Positions 1 through 8,972 of a stretch of DNA of 64,000 bases are shown here, one piece after another. Position numbers and translations under genes: made by a program. Location: contig CAYSHK010000051.1 in NCBI GenBank assembly GCA_964430935.1, positions 1 to 64,000 of the forward strand, read 5' to 3'. This DNA comes from Thermopetrobacter sp964430935. Lineage in GTDB: Bacteria; Pseudomonadota; Alphaproteobacteria; Rhizobiales; Aestuariivirgaceae. Position 1 is the first letter of the stretch. The number at the start of each line of letters is the position of its first letter. The notes beneath the pieces were generated by a model, which was given only the letters and a program-made list of their open reading frames with translations, ran no database searches and was not told the origin of the DNA.

Positions 1-1510
1 CGCCTTCCCCGCGATAGGCCAACGCTTCGGCCACATGCGCCCGCCCCACGGTCTCCACACCCTCCAGATCGGCCAGGGTCCGGGCGGTGCGCAGGATGCG
101 GTGGAAGCCCCGCGCCGAAAGCCCCAGCCTCTCGGCGGCATCGGCCAGCAGCTTCATGCCCTCCCCGTCCGGTCTGGCGACCTCCTCCAGGACGCGGGAC
201 GGCGCCTGCGCGTTCGTCGTCACGTTCTCCAGACCGAGAGCCGAATAGCGCGTCTTCTGGATCTCCCGGGCCCGCAACACGCGCGACGCGACTTCCGCGG
301 ACCCCTCGGCGGGCGGTGGCAGGGCCAGATCCATCGCCGAAACGCGCGGCAGCGTGATACGGATGTCGAACCGGTCCAGCAGGGGGCCGGAGATGCGGGC
401 CTGATAGTCCGCCGCGCAGCGCGGCCCCCTGCGGCAGACGTGGCCGGGCTCTCCGGCATGGCCGCAGCGGCACGGGTTCATGGCGGCCACCAGCTGGAAG
501 CGGGCCGGCCAGGTGACGTGGTAGCTGGCCCGCGCGACGGTGATCTCCCCCGTCTCCAGCGGCTGGCGGAGCACCTCCAGCGTGCGCGGCGAGAATTCCG
601 GCAGCTCGTCCAGAAAGAGCACGCCATTGTGCGCCAGCGACATTTCGCCCGGACTGGCGCGCATGCCGCCCCCCGACAGCGAGACCGTGGAGGCGGTATG
701 ATGCGGGGCGCGGAACGGCCGCACCGGCGAGACGGTGCCGTCCGCGAGCTCCCCCGCCACGGAGGCGATCATCGAACTCTCCAGCATCTCCCGGGCGTCC
801 ATGGGCGGAAGGATGGACGGCAGACGGGCCGCGAGCATGGACTTGCCCGCGCCGGGCGGCCCCGTCATGAGCATGTGATGGCCTCCGGCGGCCGCCACCT
901 CGAGGGCGCGCTTCGCCGCCTCCTGCCCCCGCACATCGGAAAGATCCGGCATTTCCTCCGGCTTCTCGGCGATCTTCGGAGCCGGACGGCCGAGCACCTG
1001 CGTGCCCCGCACGTGATTGACGATCTGCACCAGCGTGGCGGGGGCGAGCACGTCCACATCCTCGCCCGCCCAGGCGGCCTCCGGCCCGTTGGCGTGCGGG
1101 CAGATGATGCCCAGCCCCGCGGCGGCCGCCGCCATGGCCGCCGGCAGGGCGCCCGCAGTCGGCGCCAGGGAGCCGTCCAGCGACAGCTCGCCGACGACCA
1201 GCCAGCGCGACAGGAACTCCGCGGGCAGCACGCCCATCGCCGAAAGGATGGCCAGAGCGATGGGGGCGTCGTAGTGGCTGCCCTCCTTCGGCAGATCGGC
1301 GGGCGCCAGATTGACGGTGATCCGTTTCGCCGGCAGGGCCAGCCCGATGGCGTGCAGGGCGGCCCGCACCCGCTCCCGGCTCTCGGCCACCGCCTTGTCC
1401 GGAAGCCCGACTATGGAAAAGGCCACGAGCCCCGAGGACAGGAGCACCTGCACATCCACCGGAACGGCCTCTATGCCATGGAACGCCACCGTGGCGACAC
1501 GCGAAACCAT
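1..1510 (-). CDS. yifB: YifB/ComM-type Mg-chelatase-like AAA+ ATPase (3' end cut by window)
   Basis: Translating the minus strand from the ATG at 1508-1510 gives 503 codons that run off the window edge, only a few residues short of the usual length of about 505. The start MVSRVATVAFHGIEAVPV matches the family's N-terminal ribosomal-S5-like fold. A Walker A motif GPPGAGKS follows in the middle, then a Walker B-like LFLDEL, the MNPCRCG sequence with further cysteines behind it, and a C-terminal lid ending EALAYRG. A purine-rich GGAGGGAGAGAG lies just before the ATG. In naturally transformable bacteria ComM is a DNA branch-migration helicase; elsewhere its role is unclear, and no competence gene lies nearby. 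The call of the family is secure, the role here is not. Confidence 0.93.
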   Translation of the reverse strand, partial: MVSRVATVAFHGIEAVPVDVQVLLSSGLVAFSIVGLPDKAVAESRERVRAALHAIGLALPAKRITVNLAPADLPKEGSHYDAPIALAILSAMGVLPAEFLSRWLVVGELSLDGSLAPTAGALPAAMAAAAAGLGIICPHANGPEAAWAGEDVDVLAPATLVQIVNHVRGTQVLGRPAPKIAEKPEEMPDLSDVRGQEAAKRALEVAAAGGHHMLMTGPPGAGKSMLAARLPSILPPMDAREMLESSMIASVAGELADGTVSPVRPFRAPHHTASTVSLSGGGMRASPGEMSLAHNGVLFLDELPEFSPRTLEVLRQPLETGEITVARASYHVTWPARFQLVAAMNPCRCGHAGEPGHVCRRGPRCAADYQARISGPLLDRFDIRITLPRVSAMDLALPPPAEGSAEVASRVLRAREIQKTRYSALGLENVTTNAQAPSRVLEEVARPDGEGMKLLADAAERLGLSARGFHRILRTARTLADLEGVETVGRAHVAEALAYRGEG

Positions 1511-1633
1511 CTCTCTCCCTCCATGATTGCGGTACGAGTGCTAACGCAACGTCAGGTGGTCATCAAGAACATTTCCGGAACCTGTGGAAAACCGCCATCG
1601 TCTCCGCAGCCGGGAGAGGAATGTCGAAAGCGC

Positions 1634-1662
1634 TTGCATCGCCCCGCCATCCGTCCGATATA
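1634..1662 (+). promoter_or_regulatory. Probable promoter of ffs
   Basis: TTGCAT at 1634-1639 and GATATA at 1657-1662 are 17 bp apart, a reasonable sigma-70-type -35/-10 pair placed immediately before the SRP RNA stem. Start of transcription would fall at about 1668. This is inferred from sequence match and position only. Confidence 0.45.
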
Positions 1663-1768
1663 GGGGGCGGAAGACTGGCGCGGACGCTGCCGTCCGCCCA
1701 GCGGGTCAGGTCCGGAAGGAAGCAGCCCAGGCGAGGCGCGCGCGGGTCGCGTCCAGTCTTCCACCCCC
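1663..1768 (+). ncRNA. ffs: Signal recognition particle RNA (4.5S type)
   Basis: The apical Ffh-binding hairpin is present: GGTCAGGTCCGGAAGGAAGC starts at 1704 and continues CAGCC. The outer helix closes it: GGGGGCGGAAGACTGG from 1663 pairs with CCAGTCTTCCACCCCC ending at 1768. Together this gives the single long hairpin of the small bacterial SRP RNA, about 106 nt. It scaffolds Ffh, which delivers nascent membrane proteins to FtsY. Position just upstream of dnaX is a familiar arrangement in proteobacteria. The exact ends are uncertain by several bases, since the predicted promoter puts the 5' end near 1668. Confidence 0.92.
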
Positions 1769-1836
1769 GCCCGCGGGGAGGCGGGAGATGCCGTCCGCCG
1801 GCTGCTGGACGGCAGGGATCCTGAAGGGAACCGGGA

Positions 1837-3609
1837 TTGAGCGACGCCACCAGCCATACGGATGCGCGATCCGGCGCGACGCCCTACCGAGTCCTGGCGC
1901 GCAAGTACCGGCCGAAACGCTTCGAGGAGCTGGTCGGGCAGGACGCCATGGTGCGCACCCTCGCCAACGCCTTCGAGACGGGGCGCATCGCGCAGGGCTA
2001 CATGCTCACCGGCGTGCGCGGCATCGGCAAGACGACCACCGCGCGCCTCATCGCCCGCGCGCTGAACTATTCCCTGTCCGACCGCCCGACCGTCCACATG
2101 GACGGGATGGGGGAGCACTGCGAGGCGATCCTCGAATCGCGCCACGTGGACGTGATCGAGATGGACGCCGCGTCGCACACCTCCGTGGACAACATCCGCG
2201 AGATCATCGAGCAGGTGCCCTACAAGCCCATCTCGGCGCGCTACAAGGTCTACATCATCGACGAGGTGCACATGCTCTCCAAGGCGGCGTTCAACGCGCT
2301 ACTCAAGACGCTCGAGGAGCCGCCGGAGCACGTGAAGTTCATCTTCGCCACCACGGAGATCCGCAAGGTTCCCGTTACGGTGCTCTCGCGCTGCCAGCGC
2401 TTCGATCTGCGGCGGGTGGAGAGCGCCCCCCTGATGCGCCATCTGGCCTGGGTGTGCGAACAGGAGAAGGTGGGACACGAGGAGGAGGCCCTGCGGCTCA
2501 TCGCCCGCGCCGCGGAGGGCAGCGTGCGGGACGCGCTCTCGCTTCTGGACCAGGCCATCGCCTACGGCCAGGACAGGGTGCGCGCGGAGGACGTCTCCTC
2601 CATGCTGGGCCTGATGGACCGCACCCGGATCATGGACCTGTTCGAGGCGGTGATGGGCGGACGGCTCGAGGATGCGCTTTCGGCGCTGGCCGAGCAGCAT
2701 GCGCTGGGCGCGGAACCCCTGACCGTCCTCAACGACCTCGCCGCCTTCACCCATCTGGTGACCCGGATGCGCATCCTCGGCGAGGCCGGGGCCGATGCCG
2801 CCCATTCCGAGGAGGAACGCAGGCGTGGCCTGGAACTGGCCGGAAAGCTCTCCATGCCCGCCCTCACCCGCGCCTGGCAGATGCTGCTGAAGGGCGTCGC
2901 CGAGGTACAGGCGGCATCCCGCCCGCTGCCGGCGGCCGAGATGGTGCTCATCCGCCTTGCCCATGCGGCGGACCTGCCCACTCCCGCCGATCTCGTGAAA
3001 CGGCTGTCGCAGCCCTCCACCGACACGGACGGAGGCGGCGTTCCCCGGGCCCGGGCACGAGCTCCCTCCACCTCCATGCCCCCATCCGCGCCCCGGGCCA
3101 CGGAAACCTCCTCCGGCGGCGCCACCATGCGGGCCTCCCCGCCGGATCCGGAGAATCCCCCGGGTGGCACACCCGCAACCGGCACGGCACAAGCCGCGAC
3201 GGCGGAGCGGCTTCCCGCGCCGGGGAGCTTCGAGGAGATCGTGGAACTCGCGGGAAAGATGCGCGATCTCCGGCTGAAGACGGCCCTGGAAAGGCAGGTG
3301 CGTCCGGTGCGCGTCTCCAACGGACGCCTGGAGATCGCCCTGGAGAAGGACGCTCCGAAGGACCTTCCAAACGAGATTTCCAGAAAACTCGGAATGTGGA
3401 CGGGTCGCCGCTGGGCGGTGATCCTGTCCGACGAGCCCGGCGGGGAGACGTTGCATGCGCAACGGTTGCGGGCGCGTGAATCGCTCTTCGCCCGGGCGGA
3501 GCGGCATCCGCAGGTGCAGGAGATTCTCGACCGCTTCCCGGATGCGCGCGTGGTGGACGTCAGGCCGCCCGAACCGGAGACGACGAATTCGATCCAGGAG
3601 GAGGAATGA
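1837..3609 (+). CDS. dnaX: DNA polymerase III subunits tau/gamma (clamp-loader ATPase)
   Basis: A 590-residue AAA+ clamp-loader subunit, which assembles with delta and delta' to load the beta clamp. The start is a TTG at 1837 preceded by GAAGGGAA. Visible are YRPKRFEELVGQ near the N-terminus, Walker A GVRGIGKTTTA at residues 59-69, Walker B IIDEVHML and the sensor region FIFATTEIRKVPVTVLSRCQ. A proline-rich, low-complexity linker spans about residues 390-450, followed by a small C-terminal tau domain. The zinc-binding module between Walker A and B has lost three of its four cysteines: only Cys95 in GEHCEAI remains. I saw no obvious slippery heptamer for gamma production. The stop overlaps the start of ybaB (ATGA), so the two are translationally coupled. 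Confidence 0.97.
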   Translation: MSDATSHTDARSGATPYRVLARKYRPKRFEELVGQDAMVRTLANAFETGRIAQGYMLTGVRGIGKTTTARLIARALNYSLSDRPTVHMDGMGEHCEAILESRHVDVIEMDAASHTSVDNIREIIEQVPYKPISARYKVYIIDEVHMLSKAAFNALLKTLEEPPEHVKFIFATTEIRKVPVTVLSRCQRFDLRRVESAPLMRHLAWVCEQEKVGHEEEALRLIARAAEGSVRDALSLLDQAIAYGQDRVRAEDVSSMLGLMDRTRIMDLFEAVMGGRLEDALSALAEQHALGAEPLTVLNDLAAFTHLVTRMRILGEAGADAAHSEEERRRGLELAGKLSMPALTRAWQMLLKGVAEVQAASRPLPAAEMVLIRLAHAADLPTPADLVKRLSQPSTDTDGGGVPRARARAPSTSMPPSAPRATETSSGGATMRASPPDPENPPGGTPATGTAQAATAERLPAPGSFEEIVELAGKMRDLRLKTALERQVRPVRVSNGRLEIALEKDAPKDLPNEISRKLGMWTGRRWAVILSDEPGGETLHAQRLRARESLFARAERHPQVQEILDRFPDARVVDVRPPEPETTNSIQEEE

Positions 3610-3932
3610 TGAAGAACCTCGGCGCCATGATGAAGCAGGTCCAGGAGATGCAGGCGCGCATGCAGCGCATGCAGGAGGAGCTCGCCCAGACCACGGTGAT
3701 GGGGGTCGCGGGCGGCGGCATGGTTTCCGTCACCGTCACCGGGAAGGGCGAGACGAAGGATGTGGAGATCGACGAAGCCCTGCTGAAGCCCGATGAGAAA
3801 GAGATTCTGGAGGACCTGCTCGTGGCCGCCTGCAACGACGCGCGGGTGAAGATGGAGGAGCTGATGGCCGAAAAGATGAAGGAGGCCACCGGCGACCTGC
3901 CCCTGCCGCCCGGCATGAATCTTCCGATGTGA
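3606..3932 (+). CDS. ybaB: YbaB/EbfC family nucleoid-associated protein
   Basis: A 108-residue protein of the usual family length. An N-terminal Met- and Gln-rich helix (MMKQVQEMQARMQRMQEELA) precedes a small beta-sheet with GGGMVSVTVTGKGE and an acidic-hydrophobic C-terminal helix. YbaB/EbfC forms dimers that bind DNA with little sequence preference. It starts at ATG 3606 within the dnaX stop, behind a good GAGGAGG site, and lies 36 bp before recR. The dnaX-ybaB-recR order is conserved widely in bacteria, which supports the assignment and suggests one operon. A second ATG at 3609 is an alternative start. Confidence 0.95.
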   Translation: MMKNLGAMMKQVQEMQARMQRMQEELAQTTVMGVAGGGMVSVTVTGKGETKDVEIDEALLKPDEKEILEDLLVAACNDARVKMEELMAEKMKEATGDLPLPPGMNLPM

Positions 3933-3968
3933 TTTCGACCCCCACCTCCACCGCGAGCGGAGCCGCAC

Positions 3969-4568
3969 GTGACGGAACATTCCACCGGAGCGGAAATCGA
4001 ACGGGTGATCCAGCTCCTGGCGCGCCTGCCGGGGCTCGGACCGCGTTCCGCGCGTCGCGCGGTGCTGCATCTGATGAAGAACCGCCAGACGCTGCTGGAG
4101 CCGCTGGCGGACGCCCTGCGCCGGGCCTCGGAGGCCGTGCGCACCTGCTCCGAATGCGGCAACCTCGACACGCGGGACCCCTGCGGGATCTGCAGCAGCA
4201 CGCGCCGCCGCCGGGACGTGATCTGCGTCGTGGAGGACGTGTCCGACCTCTGGGCGCTGGAGCGGGCCGGAGCCTTCGGCGGCGTCTATCATGTGACGGG
4301 CGGCGTCCTCTCCGCCATCGAGGGTGTCACGCCGGAGGATCTGAACATTCCCCGCCTGGTGGAGCGGGCTTCCGCACCCGAGGTCGCGGAGGTGATTCTC
4401 GCCCTCAACGCGACGGTGGAGGGCCAGACCACGGGGCACTACATCGCGGAGGCCCTGAAGGACTGCGGCGTCAGGGTGACCCGTCTGGCGCACGGCGTGC
4501 CGGTGGGCGGCGAGCTGGAATATCTCGACGAGGGCACACTGGCCGCAGCCCTCAAGGCCCGCAGCTGA
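3969..4568 (+). CDS. recR: Recombination mediator RecR
   Basis: A 199-residue protein, the family length, starting at GTG 3969. It has the N-terminal helix-hairpin-helix (LARLPGLGPRSARR), a Cys4 zinc finger from CSECGNLDTRDPCGICSS at about residues 58-75, and a Toprim domain (ICVVEDVSDLWALERAG with downstream acidic residues). The C-terminal stretch VTRLAHGVPVGGELEYLDEGT is the RecR signature. With RecO it loads RecA on SSB-coated gaps. It is the last gene of the dnaX-ybaB-recR set and converges on the hydrolase gene 19 bp away. Confidence 0.97.
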   Translation: MTEHSTGAEIERVIQLLARLPGLGPRSARRAVLHLMKNRQTLLEPLADALRRASEAVRTCSECGNLDTRDPCGICSSTRRRRDVICVVEDVSDLWALERAGAFGGVYHVTGGVLSAIEGVTPEDLNIPRLVERASAPEVAEVILALNATVEGQTTGHYIAEALKDCGVRVTRLAHGVPVGGELEYLDEGTLAAALKARS

Positions 4569-4587
4569 CGCGCCGCGCCATGTCCGC

Positions 4588-5232
4588 TCAGCCGGTGGCC
4601 GCCCCGTGCACGAAATCCGACACCGCCATGGCCGCCCTCTCCATGTTCCCCGCCCAGCTTTCGCCGCTCTTCACCCGCGGCTTGAAATCGTGATCGCCGT
4701 CCGGCAGCCAGCAGAGGCGCATGGACGGGGACAGTCCGTATTCCTCCACCTCCTCGCGGCGTCCGAAGGGATCCCGGTCGCCCTGGCAGACGAGGGCCGG
4801 CGTGCGCAGGGTCGTCAGATGTTCGATGCGCGGATTTCCGGGCCGGCCGGGCGGATGGAACGGATAGCCAAGGCAGACGAGACCGCGGACGAGTCCCTCC
4901 TCATGCAACCGGTCCGCCATCATGGAGGCGATGCGACCGCCCATGGACTTGCCGCCGATGAACAGCGGAGCGCGGGCGGCCCATTCCCGCACCCGGTCCC
5001 CGTATTCTCCAAGAAGCCGCTCGGCACGTCCCGGCCCCGCGCGCCTTCCCGTCTCCCGGCGGCGGCGCATGTAGGAGAACTCGAAACGCGCCACCATGAC
5101 ACCGCGCGCGGCGATCGCTTCCGCCATGCGGGTCATGAACGGGGTGTCGTATCCCGCCCCCGCTCCATGCGCGAGGATCAGGAGCGGCCTGTCCGCACCC
5201 TCTCCATCCAGCAGCCAGTCCTCGCCGATCAT
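4588..5232 (-). CDS. Alpha/beta hydrolase, KANL3/Tex30-like
   Basis: A 214-residue cytosolic alpha/beta hydrolase without a signal peptide. The N-terminal LLILAHGAGAGYDTPFM carries the oxyanion-hole HGAG motif. GGKSMGGRIASMMA holds the nucleophile serine (GxSxG form GKSMG), CQGDRDPFG the probable acid, and DGDHDFKP the catalytic histidine. This order matches the small KANL3/Tex30-type family, annotated as predicted hydrolases of unknown substrate. The ATG at 5232 overlaps the stop of the upstream solute-binding gene (ATGA), so the two are co-translated, but nothing links their functions. Substrate is unknown. Confidence 0.85.
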   Translation of the reverse strand: MIGEDWLLDGEGADRPLLILAHGAGAGYDTPFMTRMAEAIAARGVMVARFEFSYMRRRRETGRRAGPGRAERLLGEYGDRVREWAARAPLFIGGKSMGGRIASMMADRLHEEGLVRGLVCLGYPFHPPGRPGNPRIEHLTTLRTPALVCQGDRDPFGRREEVEEYGLSPSMRLCWLPDGDHDFKPRVKSGESWAGNMERAAMAVSDFVHGAATG

Positions 5233-6119
5233 TTTTCCTTCCCCTCCCCGCGGCCCACGGGCAGGAACCGCATGGCCATGGGCGCAAGGCGCCCCTCGCT
5301 GTCGAGCACATCGAGATAGCGGTCGAGCACCCGGCGCAGGGCGCGGTTGCCCCGTTTCACCGCCATGACGGTATCGTTCCAGGTGAAGTCGCGGGCCGGA
5401 AACCAGCCCGGCAGCACGCGGCAGCACTTCTTCGATGCCGAACCCTGCGTCCAGAAACCGAGCTGGATCCAGTCTCCGAAAAGCGCATCCACCCGCCCCG
5501 TGCGCAGGGCCTCCGCGGCCTTGCCGAAGTCGGCATACTGATGGATGCGGGAACGGCCGAAGTTGCGACGCAGCCATGCGGCATGCACCGTGCCCTTGAC
5601 CACGCCTATGCGACGCCCCGCCATCGCCTGCCCCGTGGCTTCGTGGATCAGACCCGGGCGACGCACGGCGAAGGCGCCGAGCGCCCGGAGATAGGGACGG
5701 GTGAAGTCCATGACCTCCGCGTTCTCCGCCGTCAGGCGCGGACCGGCGAGGATCACGTCGCCGACGCCGTTGCGGAGCGCCCCGGCCAGTCTCGTCCAGG
5801 GCACTTCTATGAAATCGCATTTCACCCGCGCCTCCGCGCAGAGCGCATTCGCCACGCCCATGGCGTAGCCGGTCAGCCGCCCCCTGCCTGTGCGGTAGAT
5901 GAAGGGCGGAAAGTCCGCGGCGACCAGAAAGCGGATGCGCGGAAAGCGCTTCAGCGTCATCGCCGCGAGACCGGCATCGACGTGCCTGAACCGCGGCATG
6001 TCCATGGCCTCCCCTTCCCGCCCGGCCGCGTGCGACGAGGCCGCCCCCGTCACGAGAAACCACAGTCCCGCGCAGGTGGACAGAACTTTCAGTGAGCATG
6101 CGATGCTTGCAGAAGACAC
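5229..6119 (-). CDS. Periplasmic solute-binding protein, family 3 (amino-acid type)
   Basis: About 296 residues from a GTG at 6119, chosen because GGAAAG lies 9 bp upstream and because it gives a compact signal peptide (hydrophobic LSTCAGLWFLVTG, then SSHAA). An in-frame ATG at 6173 would add 18 poorly coding residues. The mature part has the SBP_bac_3 pattern: FLVAADFPPFIYR near the start, GRLTGYAMGVANALC, DVILAGPRLTAEN, MDFTRPYLRALGAFAVR and GRVDALFGD. No permease or ATPase gene is adjacent, so it may be an orphan receptor or may serve a transporter elsewhere. Its stop overlaps the hydrolase start. Confidence 0.82.
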   Translation of the reverse strand: MSSASIACSLKVLSTCAGLWFLVTGAASSHAAGREGEAMDMPRFRHVDAGLAAMTLKRFPRIRFLVAADFPPFIYRTGRGRLTGYAMGVANALCAEARVKCDFIEVPWTRLAGALRNGVGDVILAGPRLTAENAEVMDFTRPYLRALGAFAVRRPGLIHEATGQAMAGRRIGVVKGTVHAAWLRRNFGRSRIHQYADFGKAAEALRTGRVDALFGDWIQLGFWTQGSASKKCCRVLPGWFPARDFTWNDTVMAVKRGNRALRRVLDRYLDVLDSEGRLAPMAMRFLPVGRGEGKEK

Positions 6120-6314
6120 TTCTCTATTCTTTCCACTACCTGAAGTTGAGATGTTTTCAACATATTTCCACAAACGTGCATCCGACTGTCGATTCTACCA
6201 TTGCTTGAAAATGATGGTGGACCTTCCATGCACGCACATCAAGAGGGTTCATAACCTGACCAGATACGGTCGGGCAAATGGACGACGGGCTTCGACGCCC
6301 GGGGGAGAGAGATC

Positions 6315-8069
6315 ATGTTCATGGAGCTTGGCCCCTGCCTTCCCGCCAGAGAAGGCAGGGACGGGGAGGTTTTGTCCGGAAAGACGCTCCGGATGCCATA
6401 TTTCGCGGTGCTGCCGCGGATGCCGGCATCCCGTCTGAAGGAAATATTCGGAAGGCTTTCCCACGAGGATCTCGTCCGGGCGGGGCGCTTCAGGTTCGCA
6501 CCCGTGGAGAAACTCGGAAAACTTGTCTATTGCGTGGCGACGGACGAGCTGGCCGCCGCAAGGGCCACCGAGGCGGGGCACGCGGTTCTGTGGCGCGCCG
6601 ACGGCGGACAGTTCCTGAAGGCCTTGGAGGAGGCGGCGGCCGGACGGTTCGCGGAAGATGCCGCTTTCGCGCTCGCTCGTCGCTCTCCCGAGCTGTCCGC
6701 GATGCGGAGGTTCGACGGGCGGCAGCTCGTTCTGCTGTGCGGTCTGCTGGCTGGCGGTGGTCTGCTGGCATTTCAGCATCCACACGCGGCCGGGGTGGCC
6801 TGCACCCTGCTGCTGACGACGCTTTTCGTGTTCATGTCGGCGCTGCGGCTGATCTCCCTGAGACCTCCCGCGAAATGCCCACCCCCGCCGCGTCTGGCCG
6901 ACGCGGACCTGCCCGTCTACAGCGTGCTCGTGCCGCTCTATCGGGAGAGCGCGGTTCTGCATCAGATCACGGGCGCGCTGAAGGCCCTCGACTATCCGGC
7001 CGAGAAGCTGGACATCAAGCTGGTGGTGGAGGAGGACGACGACGTCACGCGCGCGTCCCTGAAGGACCTCCCCCTGCCTGGGCACTTCGAGGTGGTCACG
7101 GTTCCGGACATCGGTCCGCACACGAAACCGAAGGCCCTCAATTACGCCCTGCACATGGCGCGGGGGGAGCTGGTGACGATTTTCGACGCGGAGGACATAC
7201 CGCATCCCCGCCAGTTGCGCACCGCGGCGGAACATTTCGCCGTCTCTCCGAAAAGGCTCGCCTGCCTCCAGGCAAGGCTCACCTGGTACAACGCCAACGA
7301 AACCTGGCTGACACGTCTCTTCGCCATCGAATACGCGAGCCATTTCGATGTGATCCTTCCGGTTCTCGCCGAAATGGAGGTGCCTCTGCCCCTCGGAGGG
7401 ACATCCAACCATTTCCGCATCGACGCCTTGCGGGAAGTCGGTGGATGGGACCCCTTCAACGTCACGGAAGATGCGGATCTGGGGTTCCGTCTGGCCCGCG
7501 CCGGCTGGCGGACCGGCTGCCTGCCGTCGACGACATGGGAGGAGGCCTGCTGCACGGTCCGCCCATGGATCCTGCAGCGCGCGCGCTGGATGAAGGGGTG
7601 GCTGCAGACGTGGCTCGTCCACATGCGCAGGCCGCTGGCATTCGTGCGCGAGGCGGGCGCCGGCGGACTGTTCACGCTGCACGGCATGCTCGGCGCGGGC
7701 ATCTTCGCCGCGCTGGCCCATCCCTTCTTTCTGGCCCTGACCATACGGGACGTTGTCTTCGTCACGGATTCGGCGAACCTGTGGATGTCCATCGAAACCG
7801 CCCTCGGCGCCATGGTGCTGGCGGTTGGGTACGGCGCGGCGATGCTGTGCGGAGCCCTGGGGCTCTACAGGCGGCAGATGCTGAAACTCTGGCCGTGGCT
7901 GCTGGCCATCCCCCTGTACTGGATGCTTCTCTCGGCCTCGGCATGGCTGGCGCTGTGGGATTTCCTCGTCCATCCGCACCACTGGCGCAAGACCCAGCAT
8001 GGCGTCTCGTCCCTCGTCGCGGCCAACGGTCCGGCATCGGCCGCGGACGGCTGCCGGGCCGCGGCGTGA
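6315..8069 (+). CDS. Membrane GT2 glycosyltransferase with N-terminal MshEN-like domain
   Basis: A 584-residue processive-type family 2 glycosyltransferase. Residues about 30-110 (from RLKEIFGRLSHEDLV to the helix before the first membrane segment) resemble the MshEN/T2SSE N-terminal fold by eye. Two membrane helices follow (about 135-180). The catalytic domain starts at LPVYSVLVPLYRES and holds LVVEEDDD, the DxD-like DAED at 291-294, TED with D386, and QRARW from Q421. Four or so helices form the C-terminal membrane part. These motifs are those of BcsA-like enzymes that make and export beta-linked polysaccharide. A GGGGGAGAGAG site precedes the ATG at 6315. No PilZ domain or partner subunit is adjacent; sugar and product are unknown. 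Confidence 0.88.
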   Translation: MFMELGPCLPAREGRDGEVLSGKTLRMPYFAVLPRMPASRLKEIFGRLSHEDLVRAGRFRFAPVEKLGKLVYCVATDELAAARATEAGHAVLWRADGGQFLKALEEAAAGRFAEDAAFALARRSPELSAMRRFDGRQLVLLCGLLAGGGLLAFQHPHAAGVACTLLLTTLFVFMSALRLISLRPPAKCPPPPRLADADLPVYSVLVPLYRESAVLHQITGALKALDYPAEKLDIKLVVEEDDDVTRASLKDLPLPGHFEVVTVPDIGPHTKPKALNYALHMARGELVTIFDAEDIPHPRQLRTAAEHFAVSPKRLACLQARLTWYNANETWLTRLFAIEYASHFDVILPVLAEMEVPLPLGGTSNHFRIDALREVGGWDPFNVTEDADLGFRLARAGWRTGCLPSTTWEEACCTVRPWILQRARWMKGWLQTWLVHMRRPLAFVREAGAGGLFTLHGMLGAGIFAALAHPFFLALTIRDVVFVTDSANLWMSIETALGAMVLAVGYGAAMLCGALGLYRRQMLKLWPWLLAIPLYWMLLSASAWLALWDFLVHPHHWRKTQHGVSSLVAANGPASAADGCRAAA

Positions 8070-8257
8070 AGACGCCATGCCATTCCGCATCATGGAGAGG
8101 TCCGGAAATTCCAGCGCATAACCATGAGGTGATGCATTCCACCATCTACAACTTCAGCATGCGCTGTGATACCGCTTTCCGCACGCGATTCGGTTGCGGC
8201 GGTCCGGAGGCAACGGCCCGGCAACCATTCAGCCAACGGAAACAAAAAGGGGGTAGC

Positions 8258-8926
8258 ATGCTTCGGAGAACGGTTGGAGGCATCCTTTGCATCTGTACGG
8301 TCGTGGCCGGTTCCATTTCCGCCGGACAGGCCCTGGCCGGCAAGGTGAACATCACCCGGAACCAGCCCTACGTCGATGTCCAGGTCGGAAAACGGAAATT
8401 CCGGATTCAGAGGATACAGGATACGCAGCACAGGCTCACGGGCCCATTCACCCTGACCTCCCTCCCCTGCCCGCCTCGTTGCATCCAGCCGGCCCTTCCC
8501 GCGCCGGGTGTCAATCTCGCCGGGGAACTGGAGGTGATCGAATTCCTGCGCACGCGCGGAAAGGATCTGAGCGGCCTGCTCATAGATTCCCGGACACCGA
8601 AGATGTTCAGGAAGGGCACAATTCCGGGAGCCATCAACATTCCCTCCATCCTGCTGGCGGAGAACAACCCGTATCAGGAACGGATCCTGACCATTCTCGG
8701 GGCCAGAAAACTTCCGGACGGCACATGGGACTTCACCAACGTCCGGGAGCTGATGTTGTTCTGTATCGGGCCCACCTGCTCCATGTCGCCCCAGAACATC
8801 CGCACCCTGGTCAAGCTCGGCTATCCCCCGGAGAAACTGCATTACTACCGGAACGGAATCCGGGGTTGGCAGCTTCTGGGGCTGCCGGTCGTGAAAGGCG
8901 GACAGGAACGGAAAAGGGACGGGTGA
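8258..8926 (+). CDS. Secreted rhodanese-like protein, copy A
   Basis: A 222-residue protein with a signal peptide (RRTVGGILCICTVVAGSISA then QALAG). The mature N-terminal part is a conserved module: KVNIT, PYVDVQVG, RIQRIQDTQHRL, then the Cys motif CPPRCIQP and AGELEVIEFL. A rhodanese fold follows, with GLLIDSRTP, GTIPGAINIPS and the active-site loop LFCIGPTC, then PPEKLHYYRNGIRGW. The loop's first cysteine is the likely sulfur carrier. Rhodaneses move sulfane sulfur; the natural donor and acceptor here are unknown. Start chosen at ATG 8258 behind AAAAAGGGGG. It aligns without gaps with copy B downstream, about two thirds identical by eye. It lies 188 bp after the glycosyltransferase and may have its own promoter. 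Confidence 0.87.
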   Translation: MLRRTVGGILCICTVVAGSISAGQALAGKVNITRNQPYVDVQVGKRKFRIQRIQDTQHRLTGPFTLTSLPCPPRCIQPALPAPGVNLAGELEVIEFLRTRGKDLSGLLIDSRTPKMFRKGTIPGAINIPSILLAENNPYQERILTILGARKLPDGTWDFTNVRELMLFCIGPTCSMSPQNIRTLVKLGYPPEKLHYYRNGIRGWQLLGLPVVKGGQERKRDG

Positions 8927-8972
8927 GAAAACCTCCCTCATGTCATGGATGAAGCCGGGACATGGCGTTTGC

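Noticed and set aside
1570..1590. A second DnaA-like site (TTTTCCACA, minus strand) near ffs
   Set aside because: It has a mismatch and stands alone; such near-matches are expected by chance.
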